From contig JAJYBW010000038.1 of the NCBI GenBank assembly GCA_021778815.1, forward strand, positions 1 through 13,948: 13,948 nt of DNA, in the 5' to 3' direction. The DNA comes from Acidobacteriota bacterium. Lineage in GTDB: Bacteria > Acidobacteriota > Terriglobia > Terriglobales > Acidobacteriaceae. Under the pieces are notes generated by a model, which made no database searches, was not told the origin of the DNA, and worked only from the letters and a program-made list of their open reading frames with translations. Below are positions 6,469 through 13,948 of the stretch, one piece after another. The position numbers were made by a program, and so were the translations under genes. Numbering within the stretch: position 1 is the stretch's first letter; each line of letters begins with the position of its first letter.

Positions 6469-7992
6469 TTGCGATTACCTTATCCAACGCGAATCAACAT
6501 CAACCATGTTTTGATCGTGGCGATGATGCTGCTGTTCGCGCAATTGCTGGATCATACCGATCCTATTTTCGCTTTCCTGAATTCGCTGTCGCTGGTTCTA
6601 AGCGCCTTGACGTTCAATGTTTTGGATGGCCTATCTACCACAAGCGGTGCATTCGTGTTTTTCATGGCCATCCCCACGTTTATCATTCTGACTTTTATCA
6701 AGGTCTTTACCTGGGAACCCACCGACAAGCATTTTGAACACCCCATGATCACTATTACGGCCACTGCCTTAGGATGGGCCGGCATCCTGGTGGCCGCCGG
6801 GCTGAGCCGCAGATTTTCCACTCGTCGCAATATTGTTCACTTCACTGCGCGCGACCTGGAAAACCTGAAGAATACTTCTGCCGGATTGTTGGCCATTGGA
6901 CTGTTCAGTCAGATTCTTTTGACCAACTACAATACCGGCGGCACCGGAACGATTTGGACTGCACTGAACCAACTGAACATCTTCATCCCCATGGCGACGA
7001 TTCTCGCAACGTACTACGAGATTTGTATCAGCCGTGGCACACGCAGCATGAATTGGATCGTTCTGGTCAGTATTTTCTATGTGGCTGGGTTCGGGTTTAT
7101 AGCAGCCTCGAAGCAGGGTATGTACGCGCCTTTTTTCTCTTACTTTCTGGTCTGCGCCGCTTTGGAATATCGTTTTCGCCCACTCCAGGTACTCGCAATT
7201 CTGGGGTGGCTGGCATTCGCAGTGGGATTCATGTTCCCATGGGCTCAGTATGCCCGCTCAATGACTCGGCAGTCGACGCTGACCGGAACCGTCGAAGCGA
7301 CAATTGGGCTGCTGCGGAATCCTGCAACCATTCCCGCCATGTATCAGTGGTATGCCGACTCCCTGAAGGCGAATGCAGACGTCAATCAAGTCTCCCTGTG
7401 CTATGACCATCCGCATGGCCTGATGGACCGCGAATCCTTGATTTGCCAGGACGATCGCCTAATTGCCCTGACACAACACACGGGCCCGGCAGGGACCCAG
7501 TATTTGATCGACGGCTTCGAGATGGTGATTCCGCATATGCTTTGGCCGAGCCGAGCCAATCTGTCGCTGGGAAACATCTACGGACGGGAAACAGGTCAAG
7601 CCGGCGAAGAGGATTATACGACTGCAGTAGCATGGGCTCCGGTTGGAGATGCCTATCGCGAGCTCGGATGGTCCGGTGTCGTGGTGGTAATGCCGATCAT
7701 GTATTTTTTTACTTTTATTATTTTGAATGGTGTATTTGGTGACGCTCGAGAAAGTCCCTGGGGTCTGGTCTTGGTCGCTTACGCAGCGACATTCGCGCCT
7801 GGGCTCCTGTTGCCGGTGCACCCACAATTATGGGCACACTATATTCCACTGATTCTTGTTGTTATGTGGATCACGCGATATGTTGCGCCCCAGGTGGCGG
7901 TGTTGTTCGGATTTAGAAAGGTACAAGCGAAAATTGTCCAGTCCGGCCAGGAACTGGTGCCGAAAGCCCAGGAAGCTCGCAATACCTTGTAA
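6469..7992 (+). CDS. Multi-pass membrane protein resembling O-antigen polymerase (Wzy/oligosaccharide repeat polymerase)
   Basis: 507 residues with about twelve hydrophobic segments. A large hydrophilic loop of roughly 145 residues (about 256-400) lies between the later helices, the topology typical of Wzy polymerases and WaaL-type ligases, where that loop is periplasmic. It holds the family-like features YDHPHGLMDRESL, DGFEMVIPHMLWPSR and GDAYRELGWSG; the latter resembles the 'xGxxYxxxGxxG' end of Wzy/EpsG-like loops. Sequence conservation is poor in these families, so the assignment rests mainly on topology and on the acyltransferase upstream. Start: TTG 6469 is the first usable codon after the in-frame TAG at 6421-6423, but no Shine-Dalgarno is seen; later GTG or ATG codons around MMLLFAQ are possible. 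The C-terminal 30 residues are cytoplasmic-looking and charged. Confidence 0.65.
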   Translation: MRLPYPTRININHVLIVAMMLLFAQLLDHTDPIFAFLNSLSLVLSALTFNVLDGLSTTSGAFVFFMAIPTFIILTFIKVFTWEPTDKHFEHPMITITATALGWAGILVAAGLSRRFSTRRNIVHFTARDLENLKNTSAGLLAIGLFSQILLTNYNTGGTGTIWTALNQLNIFIPMATILATYYEICISRGTRSMNWIVLVSIFYVAGFGFIAASKQGMYAPFFSYFLVCAALEYRFRPLQVLAILGWLAFAVGFMFPWAQYARSMTRQSTLTGTVEATIGLLRNPATIPAMYQWYADSLKANADVNQVSLCYDHPHGLMDRESLICQDDRLIALTQHTGPAGTQYLIDGFEMVIPHMLWPSRANLSLGNIYGRETGQAGEEDYTTAVAWAPVGDAYRELGWSGVVVVMPIMYFFTFIILNGVFGDARESPWGLVLVAYAATFAPGLLLPVHPQLWAHYIPLILVVMWITRYVAPQVAVLFGFRKVQAKIVQSGQELVPKAQEARNTL

Positions 7993-8127
7993 TTTGATTC
8001 TTTGAGATTCGCACGACATTCATTTCTAAGAATGGGAGCGCTCAGCTCGGCGCGCCGCTTCCACATCCAACAAATAAAGGGATGGTGCAGATTCTCCATT
8101 CAGCCCGATCCCACCTCAGGAGATGAA

Positions 8128-8903
8128 ATGAGTTCATTCTCTGGCAACAGATTCTCGCGCGCGGCTTTCGGAATCGCGAAACGGAATCTGACGATTGGCA
8201 TGATCGGAACCTGCCTCGCCGGAGGCTTCCTTTTTGCGGCCACGACCTCCAGGCCAGGTCAGACGCCCAATTCGGCTTCGAGCCCGTCGGCAAAAAACTC
8301 GACTCTATGGTGGAAACATGCTCTGGTGTACGAGATCTATCCGCGCAGTTTTCAGGACACTAACGGCAATGGAGTCGGCGACATCAATGGGATTATCCAG
8401 CGCCTTGGCTACCTGCAGAGTTTGCGAGTGAACACCATTTGGCTGACACCGATTTACCCTTCTCCGCAAAAGGATTTCGGCTACGATATTTCCAACTGCG
8501 AAGCGATTGACCCCACGTTCGGCACCATGGCGGATTTCGATCATCTGCTGGCAGCGGCCAAGGCCCGCCATATCCGCGTCATGATGGACATGGTGATGAA
8601 CCACACCTCATCACGATGCGTGCTGAGAATCCGGCTCTGCGCGATGGGAAAAACATTATGGTGAATACGTCCGACCCCAATGTTCTGTCGTATTTGCGGA
8701 AAAATCCAGGCGCAGGTCCGTCGGTGCTGGTGGCGATCAACTTTACAAACCAGTCCCACACCGTGTCATACAACGTACAGGCGCCAGGAACTCAGAATAG
8801 GCACGCGACCGCTCTACTGGTCGACCAGGGTGCGGCCAAGAATGTCGATTTGAATCACCTGGTGTTACCACCTTTCGCAGTCTTCATCGGCACGGTGCAG
8901 TAG
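8128..8903 (+). pseudogene. GH13 alpha-glucosidase/alpha-amylase gene with a large internal deletion and frameshift
   Basis: ATG 8128 has AGGAG 6-7 bases upstream. Residues 1-161 show a basic N-terminus, a signal/anchor helix (about 20-38) and the start of a GH13 barrel: WWKHALVYEIYPRSFQD (61-77), the DTNGNGVGDINGI loop (77-89), VNTIWLTPIYPSP, GYDISN and conserved region I MDMVMNHTS (153-161). Just after 8610 the reading frame changes; the next frame, visible from 8601 and clear from ATG 8616, reads HLITMRAENPALRDG, PNVLSYLRK and a beta-rich C-terminal domain ending at TAG 8903. That text normally lies several hundred residues downstream. The missing middle contains GH13 regions II-IV with the nucleophile Asp, acid/base Glu and stabilising Asp, so no active enzyme can result. 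Read in frame, the N-terminal part would stop at 8662-8664. An assembly error is the alternative explanation. Confidence 0.85.
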
Positions 8904-9018
8904 CGTCATGCGGCGAATTGCCGATGAATCTGTTCGCGAAATGGCAACGGCGCAGCCCGTCGTACAAATAGCTACGCCGCGGTCGTTCTGACAACGCCAG
9001 AGGGATTCGGAAAGCTTC

Positions 9019-9522
9019 CTAGAATCCCATGGAATCGTCTGCCGACGGACCGTACGTACCTGGAAGCGGAACATCATTCAGGCGCAGGTAGACTCCCAGC
9101 TGGGCCCGGTGGTGGATGATGTGGTTGAGAAACATTCCGCGATAGACCAGGAATCGAGGCGCTTCAGCAATGGTGTGCCCTTGAAAGCTGAGCTTCCATG
9201 TCTTCTGCCATTCCTCGTCGGAAGACTTTGCAATCGCAGCTCGCGCTTTTGCGGCAATCGAGTCGAAGGCATCCAGCAGCTGTTGCCTCGATTCCATGAC
9301 CAGCGGCTTCATATCCGACTTCGAAAAGTCGAACTCCGGAAGCTCGACGATTCGAACTGCAAATTCCGGCAACTGAGCCGTGTGTGCGGCCAGTTTGCCT
9401 AACGGCATCGACTTTTCATGCGGCTTAAAGTCTGGCTTCCCCTCGGGAAGTCGTTCCAGAATCGCTCGCGTCTTCTTCATTTCCTGATCGAATTCCGGTA
9501 GAAACATCTCGCGAATTTCCAT
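9019..9522 (-). CDS. DinB-family (DinB/YfiT-like) four-helix metal-binding protein
   Basis: 167 residues, the usual length of the family, whose members are cytoplasmic four-helix bundles with a three-histidine divalent-metal site; some are thiol-dependent S-transferases, and many are damage- or stress-related proteins of unknown substrate. Visible signals: His47 in LAAHTAQ, and His134 and His138 in NHIIHHRAQLGVYLRL, giving the H...HxxxH site, followed by VPLPGTYGPSADD, a very typical DinB C-terminus. Start ATG 9522 is supported by GAGGAG about 5-7 bases upstream. It is the last gene of the minus-strand group, 107 bases after the LOG-family stop, and converges on the GH13 pseudogene. No SOS box is recognisable upstream, so damage control is not implied by the family name. 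Confidence 0.92.
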   Translation of the reverse strand: MEIREMFLPEFDQEMKKTRAILERLPEGKPDFKPHEKSMPLGKLAAHTAQLPEFAVRIVELPEFDFSKSDMKPLVMESRQQLLDAFDSIAAKARAAIAKSSDEEWQKTWKLSFQGHTIAEAPRFLVYRGMFLNHIIHHRAQLGVYLRLNDVPLPGTYGPSADDSMGF

Positions 9523-9629
9523 GATTGCTCCTCTTCCATAGTTTCTACGACGATTGCGAATACCTAATGAATGGACCTTTCGCGTTCCCCGTAGGATGCA
9601 TTTTATTCCGAAGGCAAATCCTGCTGCGA

Positions 9630-10586
9630 TTATGGTCGCGTCTTTGTGATTTCAGGACGCAGCGACATTTCCGACTCCTCGTCCAGTAGCTCGTCCCGTC
9701 CGCCGGTGTCCTGCTTCTTTCCACCCAGATGGTTCATGGTCAGCGAATCCTTAAGAATCGCAAAAGCTTCTTCCGGTGTGTCGGCAAAGTGCAACAGCTT
9801 TACATCCTCTGGAGAAATCGTTCCCTTCTTCACCAGGGTATCTAGATTGATGACCTCGTTCCAATACTGCGACCCGTACACCACAATCGTCATCTCCTTC
9901 GCCAGTTTGTGGGTCTGAGTCAGAGTCAGCAATTCGAACATTTCATCCAGCGTACCGAAGCCTCCGGGAAAAACTACCAGCGCTTTCGCAAGGTAGGCAA
10001 ACCAGAACTTACGCATGAAGAAATAATGAAAATCAAGGCTCAAGGAAGGCGTGATGTAGGGGTTGGGTGCCTGCTCAAACGGCAACCGAATATTCAGGCC
10101 AATGGTCTTGCCGCCGGCTTCGCTGGCTCCGCGATTGGCCGCCTCCATGATTCCCGGACCGCCTCCTGATGTGACCACAAACCGATAACGTTTATATTGC
10201 AGTGTCATCGACCATTGCGTCAGCAGATAGGCAAGCTTTCGAGCATCTTCGTAGTATCGCGCCATCTCAACCGCGGCTTCCGCATGGGCCCGCTGCAGTT
10301 GGGTTGCCTGTCCCTTGGCCAACTTTTCTAAGGTCGCCGGATCCTCTTCCGCTGAGGCCGGTTTTGCGGATCCTGAAGTATCCAACAGTTCTAATGCGCG
10401 AGAGGCTTCATCGAGCGCCGTGAACCGCGCCGATCCAAAAAAAACTACTGTGTCCTGAATCCTCTCACGGCGAAAATGAGCCAGCGGCTTTAAGTACTCC
10501 GCCATAATCCGCAACGCACGCCCATCAGGGCTGTTGAGAAATGCCGGATCCTCATAGGAAAGCAGAGCCGGCTTGTTATTCACCAT
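9630..10586 (-). CDS. LOG-family protein (TIGR00730-type, nucleoside 5'-monophosphate phosphoribohydrolase fold), long form
   Basis: 318 residues. LOG-family enzymes cleave N6-substituted AMP or other nucleotides to base plus ribose-5-phosphate; the old label 'lysine decarboxylase' is a misannotation. Signature motifs: VVFFGSAR (47-54), TSGGGPGIMEAANRGA (139-154) and FPGGFGTLDEMFE (206-218), the PGGxGTxxE catalytic/binding loop, with Arg192 (FFMRKFWF) also placed as in the family. It is longer than the ~190-residue core: about 40 residues precede the Rossmann start, the segment between FFGSAR and SGGGPG is about 85 residues (charged, helical), and a polar 45-residue tail follows. The ATG at 10586 has GAGG 6 bases upstream. 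The substrate cannot be predicted. Flanked on the same strand by a small membrane protein (103-base gap) and DinB (107-base gap). Confidence 0.92.
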   Translation of the reverse strand: MVNNKPALLSYEDPAFLNSPDGRALRIMAEYLKPLAHFRRERIQDTVVFFGSARFTALDEASRALELLDTSGSAKPASAEEDPATLEKLAKGQATQLQRAHAEAAVEMARYYEDARKLAYLLTQWSMTLQYKRYRFVVTSGGGPGIMEAANRGASEAGGKTIGLNIRLPFEQAPNPYITPSLSLDFHYFFMRKFWFAYLAKALVVFPGGFGTLDEMFELLTLTQTHKLAKEMTIVVYGSQYWNEVINLDTLVKKGTISPEDVKLLHFADTPEEAFAILKDSLTMNHLGGKKQDTGGRDELLDEESEMSLRPEITKTRP

Positions 10587-10689
10587 CTATGACCTCACAC
10601 TGGAGATTTGAAATTGCTGGAACTACGCGGCGGGGCGACACACGTGTCGAGGAGCATGTCGATTGACCACGGAGGTGGGGTGGGCAAAC

Positions 10690-11022
10690 TCAGGTTCGAT
10701 GCTCATGGTAATGGATGATTTCCGATATACCGATCCAGACATCCAGCAATCCAAGTCCTGAAATCACTCCGCGAGTGATACCGGAATTCATCAATCGGCC
10801 GATCGGCGAAAAGGTCAATAGGTAATGGGACTCGTTCCAGTAATTCATCCACGGAAGCAGGAATACGAACAGGCCCACGCAGAAGCAAAACACGACCAGG
10901 ACAACGAGGGAGACCCGTTGCAGCCAAAGCGGAGCCGGGGATTCCGACCAAGTCTCTGTCTTTGGCAATTCGGAGGCCTCAGGTTTCAAGCTTTCCGGTG
11001 AGAACAACTCTTGTTGCGACAT
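10690..11022 (-). CDS. Small membrane protein of unknown function
   Basis: 110 residues from ATG 11022, with AAGGAAA directly upstream as a ribosome-binding site. Residues 1-30 are polar and Glu/Pro-rich; a strong membrane helix spans about 38-58 (VSLVVLVVFCFCVGLFVFLLPW), followed by MNYWNESHYLLTF and a second, weaker amphipathic or membrane segment, GVISGLGLLDVWIGISEII, with a His-rich end HYHEH. No family is recognised. It lies 188 bases after typA and 103 bases before the LOG gene, both on the same strand. The untranslated stretch before it contains an imperfect hairpin (11042-11062) without a T run. The composition and ribosome-binding site support a real gene. Confidence 0.75.
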   Translation of the reverse strand: MSQQELFSPESLKPEASELPKTETWSESPAPLWLQRVSLVVLVVFCFCVGLFVFLLPWMNYWNESHYLLTFSPIGRLMNSGITRGVISGLGLLDVWIGISEIIHYHEHRT

Positions 11023-11210
11023 TTTCCTTTGACCCAGCTGTGGAGTCCTCGATACCGAGGCTCCTACTCAGCCAGGGCACCATAGCGCGTTCCTCGATTT
11101 TAGAGCAGTTCCATGGTTCCGAAGACCGACGAAGCCAGCCGTCTGTCGATTTCTGGACGAAAAACTGCACGAAAGTTCACTGCTGCTGGATCAACGTGCC
11201 ATGGATATAC

Positions 11211-13031
11211 CTAGACCGAGGTGGGCACCGCACTCCTCTTAGGTCGACGATTGGCCTGCAAGATTTTCTTGCGCAGGCGCAGACTCTTCGGCGTTACCTC
11301 GACCAATTCGTCCTCGTTGATGAATTCGATTGCCTGCTCCAGATTCTGCGGCTTGAACGGCACCAGGCGGATCGCATCGTCGGCAGAAGAGGCACGCATG
11401 TTGGTCAGCTTCTTTTCCCGGACCGCGTTCACGTCCAGATCGTTATCCCTTGAATGTTCGCCAACGATGATGCCCTCATACACTTCATTGCCGGGCCCAA
11501 GAAATAAAACTCCGCGTTCCTGCAATCCATCGAGAGCGTACGTCGTAGTGGTGCCCGCACGGTCAGCAATCAACGCGCCCGTCGAACGCTGCGGAATGTC
11601 TCCCTGGTGCGGCATGTAACCGTCAAACAAGGAGTTCATGACAATGGTGCCGCGCGTCTCCGTCAGCATTTCGTTGCGCAGTCCGATCAGACCACGACTG
11701 GGAATGCGAAACTCCAAGCGTACGCGCCCGTAGCCGTGGTTGTGCATCTTTACCATTTCAGCTTTGCGCGGCCCCAGGCGTTCCATCACAACTCCGACGA
11801 AATTTTCTGGAATATCAATGGTGAGCAGTTCGACGGGCTCCATTAACTTTCCGTCGACCACGCGGGTGACAATTTCCGGTCGCCCGACCATCAGCTCATA
11901 GCCTTCGCGACGCATCATTTCAATCAAAATGGCAAGTTGCAGCTCGCCACGACCCAGCACCTTAAAGTTGTCGGCGTTGCCTGCATCTTCCACGCGAATG
12001 GAAACGTTGGTCAGCAACTCTTTTTCCAGCCGTTCGCGCAAATTGCGAGAGGTAACGTATTGCCCTTCCCGTCCGGCGAAGGGAGAGTTGTTGACGAAAA
12101 ACTGCATGGCAATCGTCGGCTCGTCGATGGAAATCGTCGGCAACGGCGCCGGGTTTTCCAAGCTCGTAATCGTCTCGCCGATGGTGATTCCGCTGATGCC
12201 CGCGACCGCAACAATGTCGCCGAGGGTCGTTTCTTCGATATCTGTACGCTTCAGTCCGCTGAAACTGAATAACTTGGTGATCTTGGTTTTTTCCAGGGAT
12301 CCGTCGCGCTTGGAAATAGCAACCTCGTCCCCGGCATGCAGCGTGCCGTTGAACACACGCGCAATCGCTAACCGTCCCAGATAGTCCGAGTAGTCGAGAT
12401 TCGTTACCAAGATTTGCAGTGGCCCCGCAGGATCGCCAGTGGCCGGAGGAATGGTCGAAACAATGGCCTCAAACAACGGTTGCAAATTGGTGCCGGCAAC
12501 CTTCGCATCCGTCGACGCCGTGCCGAGTTTCGCGTTCGTATACAGCACCGGAAAGTCCAGCTGATCTTCGCCCGCATCCAGATCGATGAACAGGTCGTAC
12601 ACCTCGTTCAACACTTCCTGCGGACGCGCATCGGGACGATCAATTTTGTTAATCACCAGGATCGGAGGCAGCTTCGCTTCCAGCGCTTTGGACAGCACGT
12701 AGCGGGTCTGGGGCAGCGGGCCTTCACTCGCATCCACCAGCAACATGACGCCGTCGACCATTTTCAGCGCGCGCTCCACCTCACCGCCAAAGTCGGCGTG
12801 GCCGGGCGTATCCACAATGTTGATCTTGGCGTCGTGGAAGACGATAGCCGTATTCTTCGCCAGAATGGTGATGCCGCGCTCGCGCTCCAGGTCGTTCGAG
12901 TCCATGACGCGTTCAGCGACGGCCTCATTGGAGCGGAAAGTCCCGCTTTGACGTAGCATGGCGTCGACAAGAGTGGTCTTGCCGTGATCGACGTGGGCGA
13001 TGATAGCGATATTACGGATAACGGATGACAC
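11211..13031 (-). CDS. typA: Ribosome-associated translational GTPase TypA/BipA
   Basis: 606 residues, the normal length. The G domain is complete: AHVDHGKTT (12-20, P-loop), RGITI (52-56, switch I), DTPGH (74-78, switch II) and NKID (128-131). EF-G-like domains follow, and the TypA-specific C-terminal region includes FRIPSRGLIGLRNEMLTETRG-type text, then GDIPQRSTGALIADRAG and MRASSADDAIRL. The protein binds the 70S ribosome and helps 50S assembly and growth under cold or other stress. Start GTG 13031 puts the P-loop at the standard distance from the N-terminus; a ribosome-binding site (AGGA) is present but about 13 bases away. It is divergent from the DUF2252 gene, with 256 bases between them. 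The opposite strand carries long empty frames that are composition shadows of this gene. Confidence 0.97.
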   Translation of the reverse strand: MSSVIRNIAIIAHVDHGKTTLVDAMLRQSGTFRSNEAVAERVMDSNDLERERGITILAKNTAIVFHDAKINIVDTPGHADFGGEVERALKMVDGVMLLVDASEGPLPQTRYVLSKALEAKLPPILVINKIDRPDARPQEVLNEVYDLFIDLDAGEDQLDFPVLYTNAKLGTASTDAKVAGTNLQPLFEAIVSTIPPATGDPAGPLQILVTNLDYSDYLGRLAIARVFNGTLHAGDEVAISKRDGSLEKTKITKLFSFSGLKRTDIEETTLGDIVAVAGISGITIGETITSLENPAPLPTISIDEPTIAMQFFVNNSPFAGREGQYVTSRNLRERLEKELLTNVSIRVEDAGNADNFKVLGRGELQLAILIEMMRREGYELMVGRPEIVTRVVDGKLMEPVELLTIDIPENFVGVVMERLGPRKAEMVKMHNHGYGRVRLEFRIPSRGLIGLRNEMLTETRGTIVMNSLFDGYMPHQGDIPQRSTGALIADRAGTTTTYALDGLQERGVLFLGPGNEVYEGIIVGEHSRDNDLDVNAVREKKLTNMRASSADDAIRLVPFKPQNLEQAIEFINEDELVEVTPKSLRLRKKILQANRRPKRSAVPTSV

Positions 13032-13191
13032 GATGAGTGAAGTTTCCTGTTCTGGTATGTAGATTGGCTGGGCGGCAAACGCGAGAATCCAACTGGCAAG
13101 CGCGCGGATTGCGGGAGTATCCCGATCTCCTTACTAGTTTACCGCATTGTGCATGCCAGATTGCGATGGGATCTCCTGGCCCCGGAAGCCT

Positions 13192-13206
13192 CCCGCGAGT
13201 CGCGGG
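13192..13206. promoter_or_regulatory. 15-bp perfect palindrome, possible operator
   Basis: CCCGCGA and TCGCGGG are exact reverse complements around a single central G. A one-base centre cannot form a stable hairpin loop, so a dimeric DNA-binding protein site is the better reading. It lies 82 bases before the DUF2252 start and 161 bases before the typA start, between the divergent genes. In GC-rich DNA, chance is possible. Confidence 0.3.
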
Positions 13207-13234
13207 TAAACTTGCTGATAAGTTGGAGACGAAA

Positions 13235-13263
13235 TTGGGAAACAATGCTTTTGCATCTATGCA
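13235..13263 (+). promoter_or_regulatory. Possible promoter of the DUF2252 gene
   Basis: TTGGGA (13235-13240) and TATGCA (13258-13263) are separated by 17 bases; each is a partial match to the sigma-70 consensus. Transcription would start near 13270, giving a leader of about 18 bases. The -10 half overlaps the inverted repeat TGCAT-CT-ATGCA (13252-13263). The evidence is weak and rests on spacing and position. Confidence 0.25.
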
Positions 13264-13287
13264 TCCTGGCGGAGTAAAGAAAAGTCG

Positions 13288-13948
13288 ATGACCATGTCTC
13301 TAAGACCGCAAGAACGACTTGCATTAGGTCAGCAACGACGCAAGCATATGCGTCGTACGGAACATGGAGTATGGAAAGCGAAGGAGCGTCGCGAAGATCC
13401 GCTGAAACTGATGGAGACATCCATGCACGGCCGCGTTCCAGCCCTGGCGGCCTTGAAATATGAACGGATGGAAGCCTCTCCGTTCGGATACTTCCGCGGC
13501 GCGGTTCCTGTGATGGCCTATGATTTTTCGCTGGCAGCGAATACCGGTATCTTGACCCAACTGTGTGGCGACGCTCACGTCCGAAACCTGGGCGCCTACG
13601 CCGGCTCCGACGGGCGACTCGTATTCGACATCAATGATTTTGATGAAACCATCGCCGGCCCGTTTGAATGGGATGTCAAGCGAATGGCCACCAGCCTGGT
13701 ACTGGCCGGCCGCGAAGCCGGCGCGAATGACGGCAACTGTCGCGAGGCCGCCGAGGTTTTTCTGGATCGATATCGGCATACTATGGCTTTGTTTGCGCAA
13801 ATGCCTGTGTTGGAAGTCGCCAGATTCCAGGTACACCGGTTGCGAAATGTTCCCACTATTAAACGAATTCTCCAAGTGGCGGAGCGCGCGACCGCAGAGG
13901 ATACTCTGGAAGCGTTGACGCAGGCGAACGGCCGACAAAGGAATTCGA
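13288..13948 (+). CDS. DUF2252-family protein, N-terminal part (runs off the right edge)
   Basis: Open from ATG 13288 to the end of the window without a stop: 220 codons of a family usually around 430-470 residues. Family signals in order: ASPFGYFRGAV (63-73), LCGDAHVRNLGAY (92-104), VFDINDFDET (112-121) and GPFEWDVKRMATSLVLA (124-140). The pair GDxxxxN (Asp95, Asn100) and NDFD (Asp117/Asp119) resembles the catalytic and metal-binding loops of aminoglycoside-phosphotransferase/kinase-like proteins, which suggests but does not prove a phosphotransferase-type fold. The biological role is unknown. ATG 13294 is an alternative start; GGAG at 13271-13274 is 13 bases before the first ATG, a long spacing for a ribosome-binding site. 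The 204-codon frame on the other strand is a shadow. Divergent from typA. Confidence 0.88.
   Translation, partial: MTMSLRPQERLALGQQRRKHMRRTEHGVWKAKERREDPLKLMETSMHGRVPALAALKYERMEASPFGYFRGAVPVMAYDFSLAANTGILTQLCGDAHVRNLGAYAGSDGRLVFDINDFDETIAGPFEWDVKRMATSLVLAGREAGANDGNCREAAEVFLDRYRHTMALFAQMPVLEVARFQVHRLRNVPTIKRILQVAERATAEDTLEALTQANGRQRNS

Larger units (their letters stand above)
13032..13287. other. Divergent regulatory region between typA and the DUF2252 gene
   Basis: 256 bases without a gene. It contains three short perfect inverted repeats: CGGGA-GTA-TCCCG at 13112-13124, CCCGCGA-G-TCGCGGG at 13192-13206 and TGCAT-CT-ATGCA at 13252-13263. None is followed by a T run, so they look more like protein-binding sites than terminators. 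A possible + strand promoter is described separately; no convincing typA promoter was found. Confidence 0.5.

Noticed and set aside
8002..8127. Upstream extension of the GH13 gene to 8002
   Set aside because: ATG 8128 has a strong ribosome-binding site (AGGAG) and is followed by a normal signal/anchor sequence; the extension has neither.
11042..11062. Imperfect hairpin (CCTCG-ATAC-CGAGG) downstream of typA as a Rho-independent terminator
   Set aside because: No T run follows on the typA strand and the stem is only five pairs plus a mismatch.
11929..12956. Long plus-strand frames (11929-12384 and 12414-12956) opposite typA
   Set aside because: They are antisense shadows of typA, which has all GTPase motifs; the translated text is Arg/His/Ser-rich and meaningless.
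13324..13938. 204-codon minus-strand frame at the right edge
   Set aside because: It lies opposite the DUF2252 gene, whose conserved motifs are unmistakable; the antisense frame has no family-like features.
1..13948. CRISPR arrays, tRNA/rRNA genes, insertion sequences, phage or defence genes
   Set aside because: Reading both strands showed no regularly spaced repeats, no cloverleaf-like tRNA, and no transposase, integrase or known defence motifs.

Overview
The window looks like chromosomal DNA of a diderm soil-type bacterium, most likely an Acidobacteriota member. This is inferred from a KDO-8-phosphate synthase (so lipopolysaccharide is made), moderately high GC (judged by eye at a little under 60%), and several small proteins that resemble acidobacterial hypotheticals. 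No database search was possible. I see no rRNA, tRNA, CRISPR array, transposase or phage gene. Several genes appear to use GTG or TTG starts.

Layout. (1) 1-516, +: the C-terminal end of a secreted-type hypothetical protein. (2) 4328-569, -: a likely four-gene operon in transcription order: a two-helix membrane protein, the catalytic chain of methylmalonyl-CoA mutase, a DUF4230 membrane-anchored protein, and kdsA. (3) 4429-4740, +: a small conserved-looking protein, divergent from that operon, with a recognisable promoter. (4) 5010-8903, +: an envelope-sugar block made of an acyltransferase-3 membrane enzyme, a Wzy/O-antigen-polymerase-like membrane protein, and a GH13 alpha-glucosidase gene broken by a large internal deletion. 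(5) 13031-9019, -: typA (bipA), a small membrane protein, a long LOG-family protein and a DinB-family protein. (6) 13288 to the right edge, +: the N-terminal half of a DUF2252 protein, divergent from typA.

How the genes fit together: kdsA supplies KDO for the lipopolysaccharide inner core. The acyltransferase and polymerase-like protein probably modify or assemble a surface glycan. The mutase interconverts methylmalonyl-CoA and succinyl-CoA, but its B12-binding partner is not encoded here. TypA is a ribosome-associated stress GTPase. The remaining genes look like housekeeping or lineage-specific functions.

No clear new multi-gene system stands out. The best leads are the internally deleted GH13 gene, the kinase-like motif pair in the DUF2252 protein, the mutase/DUF4230/kdsA gene order, the acyltransferase-polymerase pair, and an orphan coding remnant at 4837-4992.
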